Made by a program: the position numbers and the translations under genes | Assembly: GCF_000015285.1 (NCBI RefSeq) | Contig: NC_008709.1 | Coordinates: 62,001 to 126,000 of the forward strand | Direction: 5' to 3' | Length of the DNA: 64,000 nt | From: Psychromonas ingrahamii 37 | GTDB lineage: Bacteria > Pseudomonadota > Gammaproteobacteria > Enterobacterales > Psychromonadaceae | In this document: piece after piece, positions 26,695-39,957 of the stretch | Numbering within the stretch: position 1 is the first letter of the stretch | How the letters are laid out: each line of letters starts with the position of its first letter | Notes under the pieces: model-generated | What the model was told of the DNA's origin: nothing | What the model saw: the letters and a program-made list of their open reading frames with translations, nothing else | The model's database searches: none

Positions 26695-27228
26695 ATGAAA
26701 GATGTGAATGAACAACTGTCAGCGATTGTTGATAATGAATTTATTGATGAGAAGTTAATTGATGAACTACTGATTAATAAAGATAAACAGGAGCTATTTT
26801 CTCGTTATCATTTAATTGGTGATGTGATGCGTGGAGATATTACGGATCAATTCATTAATTTTGATATTAGTCAGCAAGTAATGGCTAAGATAGAACAGCC
26901 CACTAAAATAGCTGCTGTTGTGGAGCTTGATACTCCCACAGAAAAAAGTAAAAATAATGTTATCTCTTTTGTTAAACGTTTTGGACAATACGCGATCGCC
27001 GCATCTGTTGCAGGGGTAGTGGTGTTAGCAAGCCTTGTTACTTCTGAACCAACCTTTCAAAATAACAGTGCCGGGCTTGAAGTGTTAAAAACGGTGCCTC
27101 TGGGCGCTGCAAATCCGGTCAGTTTGCAAACAACTAAAAAACAATCGCAACAGGAAGTTAAAAAACATAATGACCGATTAGAAGCATTATTAAATGATCA
27201 TCAATTACAGCTGCAAACACAACCCTAA
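26695..27228 (+). CDS. rseA: Anti-sigma-E factor RseA
   Basis: A 177-residue single-pass inner-membrane protein. The cytoplasmic sigma-binding domain includes LSAIVDNEFID and the ELFSRYHLIGDVMRGDI helix (residues 33-49). The transmembrane segment is at about 97-115. The periplasmic tail is Gln/Lys-rich and ends QLQTQP; YVF-type DegS signals concern porins, not this protein. The ATG follows GGGAAG; an in-frame TTG directly after the rpoE stop is less likely. The last codons lie inside the first unit of an 88-bp tandem repeat. Confidence 0.92.
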   Translation: MKDVNEQLSAIVDNEFIDEKLIDELLINKDKQELFSRYHLIGDVMRGDITDQFINFDISQQVMAKIEQPTKIAAVVELDTPTEKSKNNVISFVKRFGQYAIAASVAGVVVLASLVTSEPTFQNNSAGLEVLKTVPLGAANPVSLQTTKKQSQQEVKKHNDRLEALLNDHQLQLQTQP

Positions 27229-27412
27229 GGTAGTGCTATTGAATACTTGTAGCTTATGTAAATGACATATAAAAATTTAAATAACCTAAAAAATACAGCT
27301 GCAAACACAACCCTAAGGTAGTGCTATTGAATACTTGCAGCTTATGTAAATGACATATAAAAATTTAATTAACCTAAAACATACAGCTGTAAACACAATC
27401 TTAAGGTAAATA
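27207..27412 (+). repeat. 88-bp tandem repeat between rseA and rseB
   Basis: Units start at 27207, 27295 and 27383 (the third is partial). Each begins ACAGCTGCAAACAC, the rseA 3' end, and later carries ATTGAATACTTG(C/T)AGCTTATG and TTTAAATAACCTAAAAAATA, which also occur inside rseB (27542-27624). The 88-base period is not a multiple of three and the units contain stops, so no longer protein results. The pattern suggests tandem duplication of the rseA-rseB junction followed by internal deletions. Confidence 0.9.
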
Positions 27413-28420
27413 ATGAAACTGCTCTTCTATTCTAAAACATTAATTACGGCTGTGTTCATATTAATTGCTGGTGCCGCATTTTCTGTTCAAGCAACAGAGA
27501 TGAGTAACGATCAAACAGTCAAAAAAGATAATATAACGGCCATTGAATACTTGCAGCTTATGCAAACAGCCTATAAAAATTTAAATTATGAAATATTATA
27601 TTTAAATAACCTAAAAAATACAGTTGAACCGAAACAACTACTCCATGGTGTTATTAACCAGGAAGAAATTGCTTATTTTCGTTATTTAAACGGTGCAATG
27701 CGTGAGTCTTTACAATATTTGCAAAAAATAAGTTATTTCGAACAAGGCTCACAACCCTACACGTTACAATCTACTCGCAACCAAAGTGTTTTTGCGAATA
27801 TTGCTAATTTTAATTATGACAAGGGGTTAGACTCATACGAGTATATTATTTTAGGAAAAGGGCGTATTGCGGGTAAAACTGCCATGGCAATACGGATGAT
27901 AAGTAAAGATCAATATCGTTATAGTTATATTGTTTGGATAGATCTTGATACCCATTTGCCATTACGCTTAGATACGATTAATAGTTCAAATATTATTCTC
28001 GACCAGATAATGGTTGTTTCATTAAAGGTCAGTGAGCAAGTTAACCCATGGTTAGAAAGTTTAAGTAATCAAAAACTGCCTGAATTATTCCATTTATCGC
28101 AAACATCTAATCTTCAAGCATCTTTATGGAAAGTCGATTGGTTGCCTGCTGGTTTCAACATTGTGAAAGATGATCAACATAAATTAGTGATGTATGAAAA
28201 CGAGCCTGTTTCCTACATAATGTTAAATGATGGTATTGTTTCTGTTTCTGTTTATATCTCAGCTAAAAAAACAACATCAGAGCAACAGCAAAAAACAATT
28301 CAACGCGGCGCAACGGTTTTATATACCGATCAAAAAAACAATTTCGAGATTAATGTGATTGGTGAAATACCAGTTGCCACTGCCAAGCGTTTAATAGAGT
28401 CAATTTCAATAGTGGAATAA
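27413..28420 (+). CDS. rseB: Periplasmic sigma-E regulator RseB
   Basis: A 335-residue MucB/RseB protein that binds the periplasmic part of RseA and senses mislocalised lipoprotein or LPS. Residues 1-28 are a signal peptide ending VQATE. The two-domain layout is visible: a LolA-like N-terminal domain (to about 215) and a smaller C-terminal domain (from LQASLWKVDWLPAGF). Family identity is inferred from this layout and operon position. TTAAGGTAAATA precedes the ATG, sequence that belongs to the third tandem repeat unit. Confidence 0.9.
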   Translation: MKLLFYSKTLITAVFILIAGAAFSVQATEMSNDQTVKKDNITAIEYLQLMQTAYKNLNYEILYLNNLKNTVEPKQLLHGVINQEEIAYFRYLNGAMRESLQYLQKISYFEQGSQPYTLQSTRNQSVFANIANFNYDKGLDSYEYIILGKGRIAGKTAMAIRMISKDQYRYSYIVWIDLDTHLPLRLDTINSSNIILDQIMVVSLKVSEQVNPWLESLSNQKLPELFHLSQTSNLQASLWKVDWLPAGFNIVKDDQHKLVMYENEPVSYIMLNDGIVSVSVYISAKKTTSEQQQKTIQRGATVLYTDQKNNFEINVIGEIPVATAKRLIESISIVE

Positions 28421-28423
28421 AAA

Positions 28424-28873
28424 ATGGTAGCTGAAAAAGGGAAAATAATAGCAATAGAAAAAAGTGAGGGTAAAACCCTTGCTCATATTGAATACATTTC
28501 AAAATCAGCTTGCTCCTCATGCCAAAATAATGATACCTGCGGTGTGGGTGTTGTATCAAAAACATTTTCAGATAAAGCACTTCAATTTACCATTCCTTAT
28601 GCAAAGGAAATGGAAGTTGATAAGTTTGTTGAACTGAATATTAGCAATAATGATTTAATAAAAAGTGCCATGTTAGTCTACCTTGTCCCCCTGCTCTTTT
28701 TTATTACTAGTGCATTGATAGCGAAACAGTTTAATATAACCAATGAAGCCATCATTATATTAATCGCGATTAGCTGGGCGGCGGCTGGTTTTGTGATAAC
28801 TCACTTCGTTACTAAAAAATTGTACCCTCAAAAATCTATAAACCAGCTAATCAGTAGTAAAACAATACAATAA
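28424..28873 (+). CDS. rseC: RseC/SoxR-reducing system protein
   Basis: A 149-residue inner-membrane protein. The N-terminal domain has the RseC cysteine cluster CSSCQNNDTCGVG (residues about 29-41), probably metal- or Fe-S-binding, followed by two transmembrane segments (about 84-102 and 108-128). RseC has been linked to SoxR reduction and sigma-E control; the exact function is unclear. It starts 3 bases after rseB. Confidence 0.92.
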   Translation: MVAEKGKIIAIEKSEGKTLAHIEYISKSACSSCQNNDTCGVGVVSKTFSDKALQFTIPYAKEMEVDKFVELNISNNDLIKSAMLVYLVPLLFFITSALIAKQFNITNEAIIILIAISWAAAGFVITHFVTKKLYPQKSINQLISSKTIQ

Positions 28874-28947
28874 CGGCTAACTAAACAGCATTTTGCTTGT
28901 TAATTAATCGTTCGCGCATTTTATTGAAATAATCATCAATAAAGCCC

Positions 28948-28975
28948 TTGCCAAGGTTCATAAAATCTCTATAAT
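28948..28975 (+). promoter_or_regulatory. rrn promoter P1
   Basis: TTGCCA, a 16-base spacer and TATAAT, followed by a GCGCC discriminator typical of stringently controlled rRNA promoters. The upstream 45 bases are A/T-rich, as for an UP element. Confidence 0.8.
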
Positions 28976-29082
28976 GCGCCCCACGGAAACGGGAAAGACG
29001 CAAGTCAGTCCGGTTATTTAGAACGAAAGAGGTTAAGTTTTTAATAATGTATCACGTTGATTAAAAACATTAAAACTAACCC

Positions 29083-29110
29083 TTGACATCGTTTGCAGGT
29101 AGCGTAATAT
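29083..29110 (+). promoter_or_regulatory. rrn promoter P2
   Basis: TTGACA, a 16-base spacer and TAATAT, followed by GCGCACC. Confidence 0.8.
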
Positions 29111-29130
29111 GCGCACCTCGCCGAAAGGCA

Positions 29131-29143
29131 CGCTCTTTAACAA
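29131..29143 (+). promoter_or_regulatory. boxA antitermination site, leader
   Basis: CGCTCTTTAACAA matches boxA (TGCTCTTTAACAA), the Nus-factor site of rRNA operons. The same sequence recurs ahead of 23S. Confidence 0.8.
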
Positions 29144-29402
29144 TTTAATCAAACAATCTGTGTGGACACTTATTGTTGATGTGATTTCAAAAAAATCAAA
29201 GTCCTTTTGCTGCTTATGTAGCACAAGGCAGTAACTTTTCACTTCGTGAATAGATTGCTCATCAATAAAAGTGACACACGAATAAATTTATTTATTCAGA
29301 ATAATAAGTTATTCATTGTTTTTGTACTTAGGTATGGAGATGAAGAGTAATTAGTTTTAGTCAGTTATATTGAGTCGCAGCGCAAGCTGCAAATTAAACT
29401 TT

Positions 29403-30949
<1,547 letters not shown>

Positions 30950-31087
30950 CGTAAAGAGACACACATTAAGTATTTGCGTAGCAAAAACTTAAACCGCTAG
31001 TAGATTTGCGTAGCAAATGTACGTTAGGGACAATGAGTGTTCACACAGATTGTTTGATTAAAATGATAAAGCGCAAGTAGTTTCTAT

Positions 31088-31163
31088 GTCCCCATCGTCT
31101 AGAGGCCTAGGACACCGCCCTTTCACGGCGGTAACAGGGGTTCAAATCCCCTTGGGGATACCA
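31088..31163 (+). tRNA. tRNA-Glu (UUC)
   Basis: A 76-base gene with acceptor stem GTCCCCA/TGGGGAT, anticodon loop CTTTCAC (UUC), T-loop GTTCAAATC and encoded CCA. It is the only tRNA in the 16S-23S spacer, so the transcript is of the tRNA-Glu class rather than Ile/Ala. Confidence 0.97.
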
Positions 31164-31713
31164 CTTTTTATTTAAATAAATAAAAGTTATATTTGCTCCG
31201 CAAATTAATTTTCTGTATTTAAGAAAATTGAACCTGCTTATAATGACGCACTTATTAACTGTTCTTTATAAAGAATAATTAATAAGTGTTTTTTTAACAC
31301 TGCTCTTTAACAATTAGGAAAGCTGATAAAAGTTCTTTTTATCACACAAAAACAATGGCACTCAGGTGTTGATTGGTGTGATAAATTAAACGAAAAGTTT
31401 GTATTTCACACAGTGAAATATAAACAGTTCTCGTTTATTAACACTTAGGTGTTAGTAAATGAATAAAGCAAAAATAAATATTATTCAAACTGATACTTTG
31501 GATAATATACGTATCTATTGAGTGATTGTTAATTCAATTATTCTTAGGTGCACGAAAAACGAATGTTGTTTTTTGTATTGTAAAATATGAGAAATCGCAA
31601 GCGTCTTGGAAACTCAAATAAATACAAAATCTAGATTTTGTTGTCTTATGTGTTTTTTGAATGTTATTAACATTCATAAAAACGCTTAAAGTGACACCTT
31701 TTAGGTGTTGTAT
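31164..31713. other. 23S leader part of the internal transcribed spacer
   Basis: Transcribed spacer without a further tRNA. It has a boxA copy and, at its end, TTAGGTGTTGTATGGTTAAG, which pairs with the sequence after 23S to form the RNase III processing stem. Confidence 0.7.
31301..31313 (+). promoter_or_regulatory. boxA antitermination site, spacer
   Basis: TGCTCTTTAACAA, an exact boxA, ahead of the 23S gene. Confidence 0.8.
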
Positions 31714-34604
<2,891 letters not shown>

Positions 34605-34804
34605 TACAACACCTAAGACGTGTTGAGTTGCAGTAGACGCATAGTGGGTCAGTGAATGTTATTAACATTCCCTCTGATTAAGCTAAGAGTTGAAACAACA
34701 GTATCCAAGACAAAAAAAAAATATGCTTGCGAAACATATTTTACAAAAATTAATGCTTGTATCAAAACACAGAACAATAAACAGCTTTTCTAATTAACTT
34801 TTTA

Positions 34805-34923
34805 TGCTTGGCGACCATAGCATTGTGGTACCACCTGATCCCATTCCGAACTCAGCAGTGAAACGCAATTGCGCCGATGGTAGTGTGGGGTCTCCCCATG
34901 TGAGAGTAGGTCATCGCCAAGCG
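34805..34923 (+). rRNA. rrf: 5S ribosomal RNA
   Basis: About 119 bases. The ends TGCTTGGCGA and TCGCCAAGCG pair, and CCGAACTCAG and CCGATGGTAGTGTGGG match the 5S core. Confidence 0.95.
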
Positions 34924-34935
34924 CCTAATAACGAT

Positions 34936-34974
34936 AAATCCCAGTCCTTCGAAAGAAGGGCTGGGATTTTTTCG
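34936..34974 (+). terminator. rrn terminator, unit 1
   Basis: AATCCCAGTCCTTC and its near-complement around a GAAA loop, then six T. Followed by GATGACCAACTCGAACATGG, a tail that recurs after the three later terminators. Confidence 0.93.
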
Positions 34975-35158
34975 TTATTACGGCTTTGACGTGATGACCA
35001 ACTCGAACATGGGAATTATAAAAAAGCATGCCGAAGGCATTCAGATCATGTGATAGTAGGGCGAATCAGGCGACAGCCTGGGTTTATGAGCGGAGGAGCT
35101 CTGCGAGTCCTGTTCCATCGCCCGCATCTCGCACAAGCTAAGCAATTAAATCCAGATA

Positions 35159-35193
35159 AATCCCTGTTGACTAATGTCAGCAGGGATTTTTTG
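35159..35193 (+). terminator. rrn-tail terminator, unit 2
   Basis: AATCCCTGTTGAC and GTCAGCAGGGATT form a stem around TAAT, followed by six T. Confidence 0.85.
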
Positions 35194-35358
35194 TTTGAGT
35201 GCTTGAGATGATGACTACTCGAGCATCGGACATAAAGAGCAGCCACGGAGTGGCATTCAAGCCATGTGACAGTAGGGCGAATTTGGCGCCAGCCAAGGTT
35301 TATGAGCGGACGAGCTCTGCGAGTCCTGTTCCATCGCCAAGCGCCTAATTAAACCAAC

Positions 35359-35388
35359 CCAGTAAGTCTTTTCTTACTGGTTTTTTTT
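35359..35388 (+). terminator. rrn-tail terminator, unit 3
   Basis: CCAGTAAG/CTTACTGG stem with a 6-nt loop and eight T. Confidence 0.85.
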
Positions 35389-35562
35389 AATTCTATCGAT
35401 TGATGACTTACTCTCGAGTATGGAGGCGAATTTTGCATTAGCAAAGTGTCATGAGCGGGCTAAGCTCTGCGTGCCCTGTAGAATCACGCGTTAGCCAAGG
35501 TTTATGAGCGGACGAGCTCTGCGAGTCCTATTCCATGGCCAGTATCTCGCACAAGCTAGGTA

Positions 35563-36574
35563 ACCTGAATTCGGGATAAGAATTAAAATAAATTGAACTT
35601 AATGCCTGTTCCACGATCTGATCTTTTAACTAAAAAAAATCAGATATAAAAAGGGACGGGCATGATTAATTTAACGGATACATTTTGTGATGTAGATGAT
35701 TTTTGCAAAGCTTTTATCCCTGAGTGGGAAGCGCGTTTAATAACCAATGGTGAGATAAAAAGACGAAGGGTTAACCGCATGAGTAAAGCCGAAATAATGA
35801 CAATTATCATTAGCTTTCATCAATCTCATTACAGAGATTTTAAAAATTATTACTTAGGATATGTAGCCAAATATTTAAAACCGTATTTCCCTGCGCTACT
35901 AAGCTACACAAGGTTTATAGAGGTTATGCCATCCGTCATCATTCCTTTGAATACCTATTTAACGACCTTGTTTGGCAAGCCAACGGGGATTGCTTTTATT
36001 GACTCCACAAAAATTGCAGTATGCCATATTATTAGAGCAAAACGTAACAAGGTTTTTAACGGAACGGCCAAGCATGGGAAAGGTACAATGGGGTGGTTCT
36101 TTGGCTTCAAACTACACCTCATAGTGAATCACCTTGGCGATATATTGAGTGTAAAAATAACAGAAGGTAATGTAGATGATCGTAACCCAGTTCCTGACAT
36201 GGTTGGCGCTTTATCAGGCAAACTATATGGTGATAAAGGCTACTTAGGCAAAGCGTTAGCGAGTAAATTACAAGAAAAAGGTGTTGAACTGATAACAAAT
36301 GTTCGAAAAAACATGAAAAAGGGAGTAATAAGCAAGTGGGATAAAGCGATGCTCAGCAAGCGTTATCTTATCGAAACAATCAATGATCAAGTAAAAAACA
36401 TTTCATATGTAGAGCACACTCGACATCGCAGTATTACTGGCTTTGTTGCAAATATGTTGGGTGGTTTAATTGCCTATTGCCTACAAAAAGATAAGCCATC
36501 AATCAATTTAACACCCAATGAAAAAAATGTGATAATTGGTGAAAATATCATAATGGCTTAACCCGATCTCAGGT
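35563..36574 (+). mobile_element. IS982-family insertion sequence, complete
   Basis: A 1012-bp element. The left end ACCTGAATTCGGGATAAG and the right end CTTAACCCGATCTCAGGT are 18-bp imperfect inverted repeats. TAGGTA flanks both ends (35557-35562 and 36575-36580) as a likely target duplication. With the element removed, AAGCTAGGTAATTAAA is restored, which matches the uninterrupted array sequence AAGCTAAGCAATTAAA at 35136. Size and transposase fit IS982. Confidence 0.9.
35662..36561 (+). CDS. IS982-family transposase
   Basis: A 299-residue DDE transposase. Candidate catalytic residues are the Asp in IAFIDSTKI (near 112), the Asp in LYGDKGYLGK (near 193) and a late Glu in RYLIETINDQ (near 238), the family spacing. 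The core matches transposases with FNGTAKHGKGTMGWFFGFKL. The frame is intact and its stop lies inside the right terminal repeat. The ATG follows AAAGGGACGGGC. Nothing suggests inactivation, so it may still move. Confidence 0.93.
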   Translation: MINLTDTFCDVDDFCKAFIPEWEARLITNGEIKRRRVNRMSKAEIMTIIISFHQSHYRDFKNYYLGYVAKYLKPYFPALLSYTRFIEVMPSVIIPLNTYLTTLFGKPTGIAFIDSTKIAVCHIIRAKRNKVFNGTAKHGKGTMGWFFGFKLHLIVNHLGDILSVKITEGNVDDRNPVPDMVGALSGKLYGDKGYLGKALASKLQEKGVELITNVRKNMKKGVISKWDKAMLSKRYLIETINDQVKNISYVEHTRHRSITGFVANMLGGLIAYCLQKDKPSINLTPNEKNVIIGENIIMA

Positions 36575-36595
36575 TAGGTAATTAAACACAGATAA

Positions 36596-36630
36596 ATCCC
36601 AGTCCTTCTTTGAAGAGCTGGGATTTTTTC
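36596..36630 (+). terminator. rrn-tail terminator, unit 4
   Basis: AAATCCCAG and CTGGGATTT close a stem around a loop, followed by T residues. It is nearly the unit 1 hairpin and lies beyond the IS. Confidence 0.85.
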
Positions 36631-36634
36631 GTTG

Positions 36635-36919
36635 AAGCGTTTGAGACGATGACTACTCGAACATGGTGAAGGTTAACAGCATGCCGCAGTGAGAGTATCG
36701 CGGGAGCACTGGTTTACAAACGGGGGGAACTCTATCAGGACTGTTGATTTTGCAGAAGCTGAGTGTCACGAAGAGGCTAAGTTCTGCGAGCTCTGATTAC
36801 TTGCCGGCAGGCAAGTGCCAAGAACTGGGACCCTGTCCCTGTCCCATTACCAGCGTCTGCAACTGAAAAAGGAGTTGGAGTGCAGGAGCTGAAAATTTGT
36901 GCACTTCTAGTATTATTTT
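36635..36919. other. End of the rrn-tail array and spacer
   Basis: Carries the tail of the last unit and a small palindrome, CTTGCCGGCAGGCAAG, near 36813-36828. No gene is seen. Confidence 0.45.
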
Positions 36920-37183
36920 TTAAATTAAGCCCCGTGCTTGTAATAAAGCTGTTTTAAAGTCATCTTTACAGTCTTTAGCAATGCCAGGTAGCATCTCATT
37001 AGCTTCGATTTGATCCATTTTGAGATGATAAATAATGACTTCATCATTCAGTTTTTCCAGAGGTTTATCAAATCCCGATTCTTGAGTCAGGCGCACTAAA
37101 GTTTCTATCAGACTTAACTCTTTATTTTTTAACCAGTAAGGTTTTAATAATTCTATTACTTTATTAATACGATCTGATTGCAT
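36920..37183 (-). CDS. yihD: YihD family protein (DUF1040)
   Basis: An 87-residue small cytosolic protein of unknown function. Family signature stretches are visible: RINKVIELLKPYW at the start, VIIYHLKMDQ in the middle and DDFKTALLQARG at the end. Length agrees with the Escherichia coli protein of 89 residues. A GAAAAA(T) run precedes the ATG with only a weak ribosome-binding site. Confidence 0.9.
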   Translation of the reverse strand: MQSDRINKVIELLKPYWLKNKELSLIETLVRLTQESGFDKPLEKLNDEVIIYHLKMDQIEANEMLPGIAKDCKDDFKTALLQARGLI

Positions 37184-37339
37184 ATTTTTCTCTTTTTATG
37201 AATTAGCCTGCTTAGGCCAACTTTAGCGGCACTAACTTACGATTTAAAATTTCCTGATTACTTATAGCAAATCCAATAATTTGTTATCTATTTTTCTTTG
37301 TTCAAATAGAAGCTTCATTAACCAATTTGGTGTTATTTA

Positions 37340-38158
37340 CTAAGTCGCTAAATGATGACGTAATTCATTTAACACTTGTTTCGCATCAGGCTTTACTCCA
37401 CGCCAAATCGCAAAACTTTCTGCTGCTTGTCCAACTAACATACCCAACCCGTCAAGGATAAATTTTGCACCCTGCTCTTTTGCCCAGGCATTAAAGGGGG
37501 TTACTTGTGCGCTATACATCATGTCGTATATTGTAGTTTCAGGTCGAATCAATTTAGTACCGATTAGAGGCACTTCACCATGTAAACTCGCAGATGTTGA
37601 ATTGATGATTAAATCGAACTCACCTGATAATTCTGAAAATTCACAAGCAGATATATTGCCTAGTTTTGTGAATATTGTTGTGAGGGTTTGTGCTTTTGAA
37701 AAGGTACGGTTCGCGATTATCAGCTCTTTTGGGTGTTCAGCTAATAACGGTCCACAGACTCCTCGAGCAGCTCCTCCTGCTCCAATTAACAAAATACGAG
37801 ACCCCTTAAGCGTTACATTATTGTTCTTAAGATCTAATACCAATCCAGCGCCATCGGTATTATCCCCAATGATAATACCGTCATCGGTTAATTTCAAAGT
37901 ATTTACCGCACCGGCCAATGCTGCCCGTTCTGTTAACTGTTGTGCGTATTGGTATGCCTGCTCTTTAAAGGGGGCTGTAATATTACAACCTTTTCCTTGT
38001 TCTAAAAAAAAGTCTTTTAAAGCAGTTTTAAAATCATCTGTTGCTGGTTCAATTGCACTGTAAACTATCTTTTCTTGTGTTTGCTGTGCAAATAAAGTGT
38101 GAATAAAGGGGGACTTACTTTGTTTAATTGGATTGCCAAAGACGGCATAGTTATCCAT
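37340..38158 (-). CDS. aroE: Shikimate dehydrogenase
   Basis: A 272-residue NADPH enzyme reducing 3-dehydroshikimate to shikimate in aromatic amino acid synthesis. Substrate-site residues are in [10 protein letters not shown] (near 7-16), the catalytic Lys in [11 protein letters not shown], and the cofactor loop is GAGGAARG (near 127). The start at [10 protein letters not shown] matches the family; an upstream in-frame extension of 27 residues is unsupported. It is the last gene of the minus-strand block with tsaC and purE. Confidence 0.95.
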   Translation of the reverse strand: MDNYAVFGNPIKQSKSPFIHTLFAQQTQEKIVYSAIEPATDDFKTALKDFFLEQGKGCNITAPFKEQAYQYAQQLTERAALAGAVNTLKLTDDGIIIGDNTDGAGLVLDLKNNNVTLKGSRILLIGAGGAARGVCGPLLAEHPKELIIANRTFSKAQTLTTIFTKLGNISACEFSELSGEFDLIINSTSASLHGEVPLIGTKLIRPETTIYDMMYSAQVTPFNAWAKEQGAKFILDGLGMLVGQAAESFAIWRGVKPDAKQVLNELRHHLAT

Positions 38159-38250
38159 GTGGACTCCAAAATAGTTGATGATTTTTAAATAACAGATAAT
38201 TTCACATTTTAAAATTACCAGTGAAAATTTACCGTGCACAAGACAGTTAG

Positions 38251-38826
38251 CTATCGCAACCGTTTTCCAGTCGATGCATGAAAAATTTGTGTTGGGGTTG
38301 ATAGCCCAGAAACAGGGGCATCGATAACTAAGTTCAATAAGGTATTACTTTTGAACATTTTATTAACTTGCTGGCTACTTAAGGCGGCTTCTAAACTGGA
38401 TAAATTGGCGCTGGTCGAGATGATTGGTTTATCAAATGCCAGACATATCTGCCTAACGATAGGGTGAGCGGTCACTCTTACCGCAACGCTTTCAAAGTCA
38501 CCACTTATCAATTTTGAAAGGTTTTTTTGTGAAGGTACAATCCAGGTAATTGGGCCTGGCCATGTTTTTTTTATCACTGTCAGTTGCGCAGCAGTTAATA
38601 AAGAAAAATCAGCATATTTTTCTAATTGCTCAATACTGGCGGCTATTAAAATCAATCCCTTATAAGCGGGGCGTTGTTTTAATAAAAGAATTTTTTGAAT
38701 GGCAGCTTCGCAGTCAGGATCGCACCCTAATCCAAAAACAGACTCAGTGGGGTATGCAATAACGCCTTGAGATTTAAGTATCTTCAGGGCGTCATTTAAT
38801 TCACTTTGTTTCAACAAAAGTAACAA
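38251..38826 (-). CDS. tsaC: L-threonylcarbamoyladenylate synthase TsaC
   Basis: A 191-residue YrdC-domain protein that forms threonylcarbamoyl-AMP from Thr, bicarbonate and ATP for the t6A37 tRNA modification. Family stretches are [17 protein letters not shown] (near 21-37), [11 protein letters not shown] and the late SANLSS. It starts 5 bases after purE and probably shares its transcript. Confidence 0.95.
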   Translation of the reverse strand: MLLLLKQSELNDALKILKSQGVIAYPTESVFGLGCDPDCEAAIQKILLLKQRPAYKGLILIAASIEQLEKYADFSLLTAAQLTVIKKTWPGPITWIVPSQKNLSKLISGDFESVAVRVTAHPIVRQICLAFDKPIISTSANLSSLEAALSSQQVNKMFKSNTLLNLVIDAPVSGLSTPTQIFHASTGKRLR

Positions 38827-38831
38827 ATCCG

Positions 38832-39341
38832 TTATAGGCTTGCTAATTTAAGCTGTAATGCAGCATCTTTTGCAATAACAGCTTGCGCATTTTCAGCACG
38901 ATTTTCTTTGACGCGTTTTGCCAGCTCGTCATCGGCAACCGCAAGAATTTGCGCTGCAAGATAAGCTGCATTTTTTGCGCCTGCACTGCCAATTGCAACA
39001 GTTGCAACCGGTACACCGGCAGGCATCATTACCGTTGACAATAATGCATCTTGGCCGTTTAAGGGGCCACAGTCAATTGGCACGCCAATAATGGGTCGTG
39101 TTGTTATTCCAGCAACAGCGCCGGCTAAGTGCGCGGCAAGACCGGCGGCACAGATAAATACTTTACAACCACGATTTTCTGCATCGGTTACATATGCATG
39201 TGTCGCAGCTGGAGTACGGTGTGCTGAAGTTACTTTAACTTCAAAAGCGATAGAAAAAGATTTTAATATCTCAATCGTACCTTGCATAACAGGCAGATCA
39301 GAATCTGAGCCCATTAATATGGCTACAAAAGGTTTAGTCAA
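38832..39341 (-). CDS. purE: N5-carboxyaminoimidazole ribonucleotide mutase
   Basis: A 169-residue class I PurE acting in purine synthesis. MGSDSDLPVM (near 10-19) binds the substrate phosphate, SAHRTPAATHAYV holds the conserved His, and AGLAAHLAGAVAG is the family glycine-rich loop. PurK, its usual partner, is not in the window; the neighbours are yrdD and tsaC instead. Confidence 0.96.
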   Translation of the reverse strand: MTKPFVAILMGSDSDLPVMQGTIEILKSFSIAFEVKVTSAHRTPAATHAYVTDAENRGCKVFICAAGLAAHLAGAVAGITTRPIIGVPIDCGPLNGQDALLSTVMMPAGVPVATVAIGSAGAKNAAYLAAQILAVADDELAKRVKENRAENAQAVIAKDAALQLKLASL

Positions 39342-39392
39342 GGTTCTTCCCTCTTTGGGTTGTAGGTTAAAAATTTAGCGAAAAAACAATTA

Positions 39393-39956
39393 TTATATAG
39401 GCTTGCCTCGGTAACCACATCCTTTTTTTGGACATATTATGCGAAATGTGCTGGCTGTTTTTCGCTCGACCAAAATTGGCCAGTGACAGTCTGGGCAAAA
39501 TTGATTGACTGGTTTGTCATTAACCGCATATTTGCAGCTTGGGTAGTTATCACAGGCATAAAATATTTTTCCAAATCGAGAGTGGCGTTTAATTAAATGT
39601 CCATTTTTACATGACGGGCAAGGTACAGACTCTTTTTCATCTGCTATTTCTTTTTTTTCAGAAAGTTGTTCTGTATGCGAGCATTCAGGATAAGCACTAC
39701 AGCCAATAAATAATCCATACTTACCTTGTTTTAGTACTTGTTCTTTTCCACAAAGCGCGCAACGGGTGCCTGGTAGGACTTTTTCTATTTCACTTTTTTC
39801 ATGCAAAGGCCGCAAATATTTACACTCTGGATAGTTTGAGCAGCCGAGAAAAATACCCTGTTTACTATTGCGAATATGCAGTTCGCTAGCGCACTCCGGG
39901 CAGAGTTCTTTGGTTTTTTTATGATGGCTATGTAAACCTTCTTGGCTATTTGGCAT
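39393..39956 (-). CDS. Topoisomerase-type zinc-finger protein YrdD
   Basis: A 187-residue protein made almost wholly of four topoisomerase I C-terminal zinc ribbons. Each starts with CPxC or CxxC and the first three end in CxxYPxCxx: starts near residues 19, 62, 112 and 153. It probably binds single-stranded DNA or RNA; no catalytic domain is present. The smg-yrdD-purE-tsaC order is similar to other marine Gammaproteobacteria. It begins one base after smg ends. Confidence 0.88.
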   Translation of the reverse strand: MPNSQEGLHSHHKKTKELCPECASELHIRNSKQGIFLGCSNYPECKYLRPLHEKSEIEKVLPGTRCALCGKEQVLKQGKYGLFIGCSAYPECSHTEQLSEKKEIADEKESVPCPSCKNGHLIKRHSRFGKIFYACDNYPSCKYAVNDKPVNQFCPDCHWPILVERKTASTFRIICPKKGCGYRGKPI

Positions 39957-39957
39957 A

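Larger units (their letters stand above)
34975..36780 (+). repeat. Decayed array of 5S-tail and terminator units
   Basis: Four terminator hairpins (34936, 35159, 35359, 36596) are each followed by a variant of GATGACTACTCGAACATG. Between them lie fragments of the 5S 3' end (CATGTGANAGTAGG at about 35045 and 35264; CATCGCCAAGCGCCTAAT at 35333, identical to 5S) and a spacer repeated three times (GAGCGGACGAGCTCTGCGAGTCCT near 35084, 35305 and 35507). An IS982 element interrupts the array. No gene other than the transposase is supported here. Confidence 0.75.

Noticed and set aside
27207-27412. CRISPR-like array
   Set aside because: The repeats are directly adjacent with no spacers and derive from rseA and rseB. 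The same holds for the 76-bp repeats at 13592.
35046-35246. Frame on the minus strand in the rrn-tail array
   Set aside because: Lies within repeated non-coding sequence and changes between array copies.
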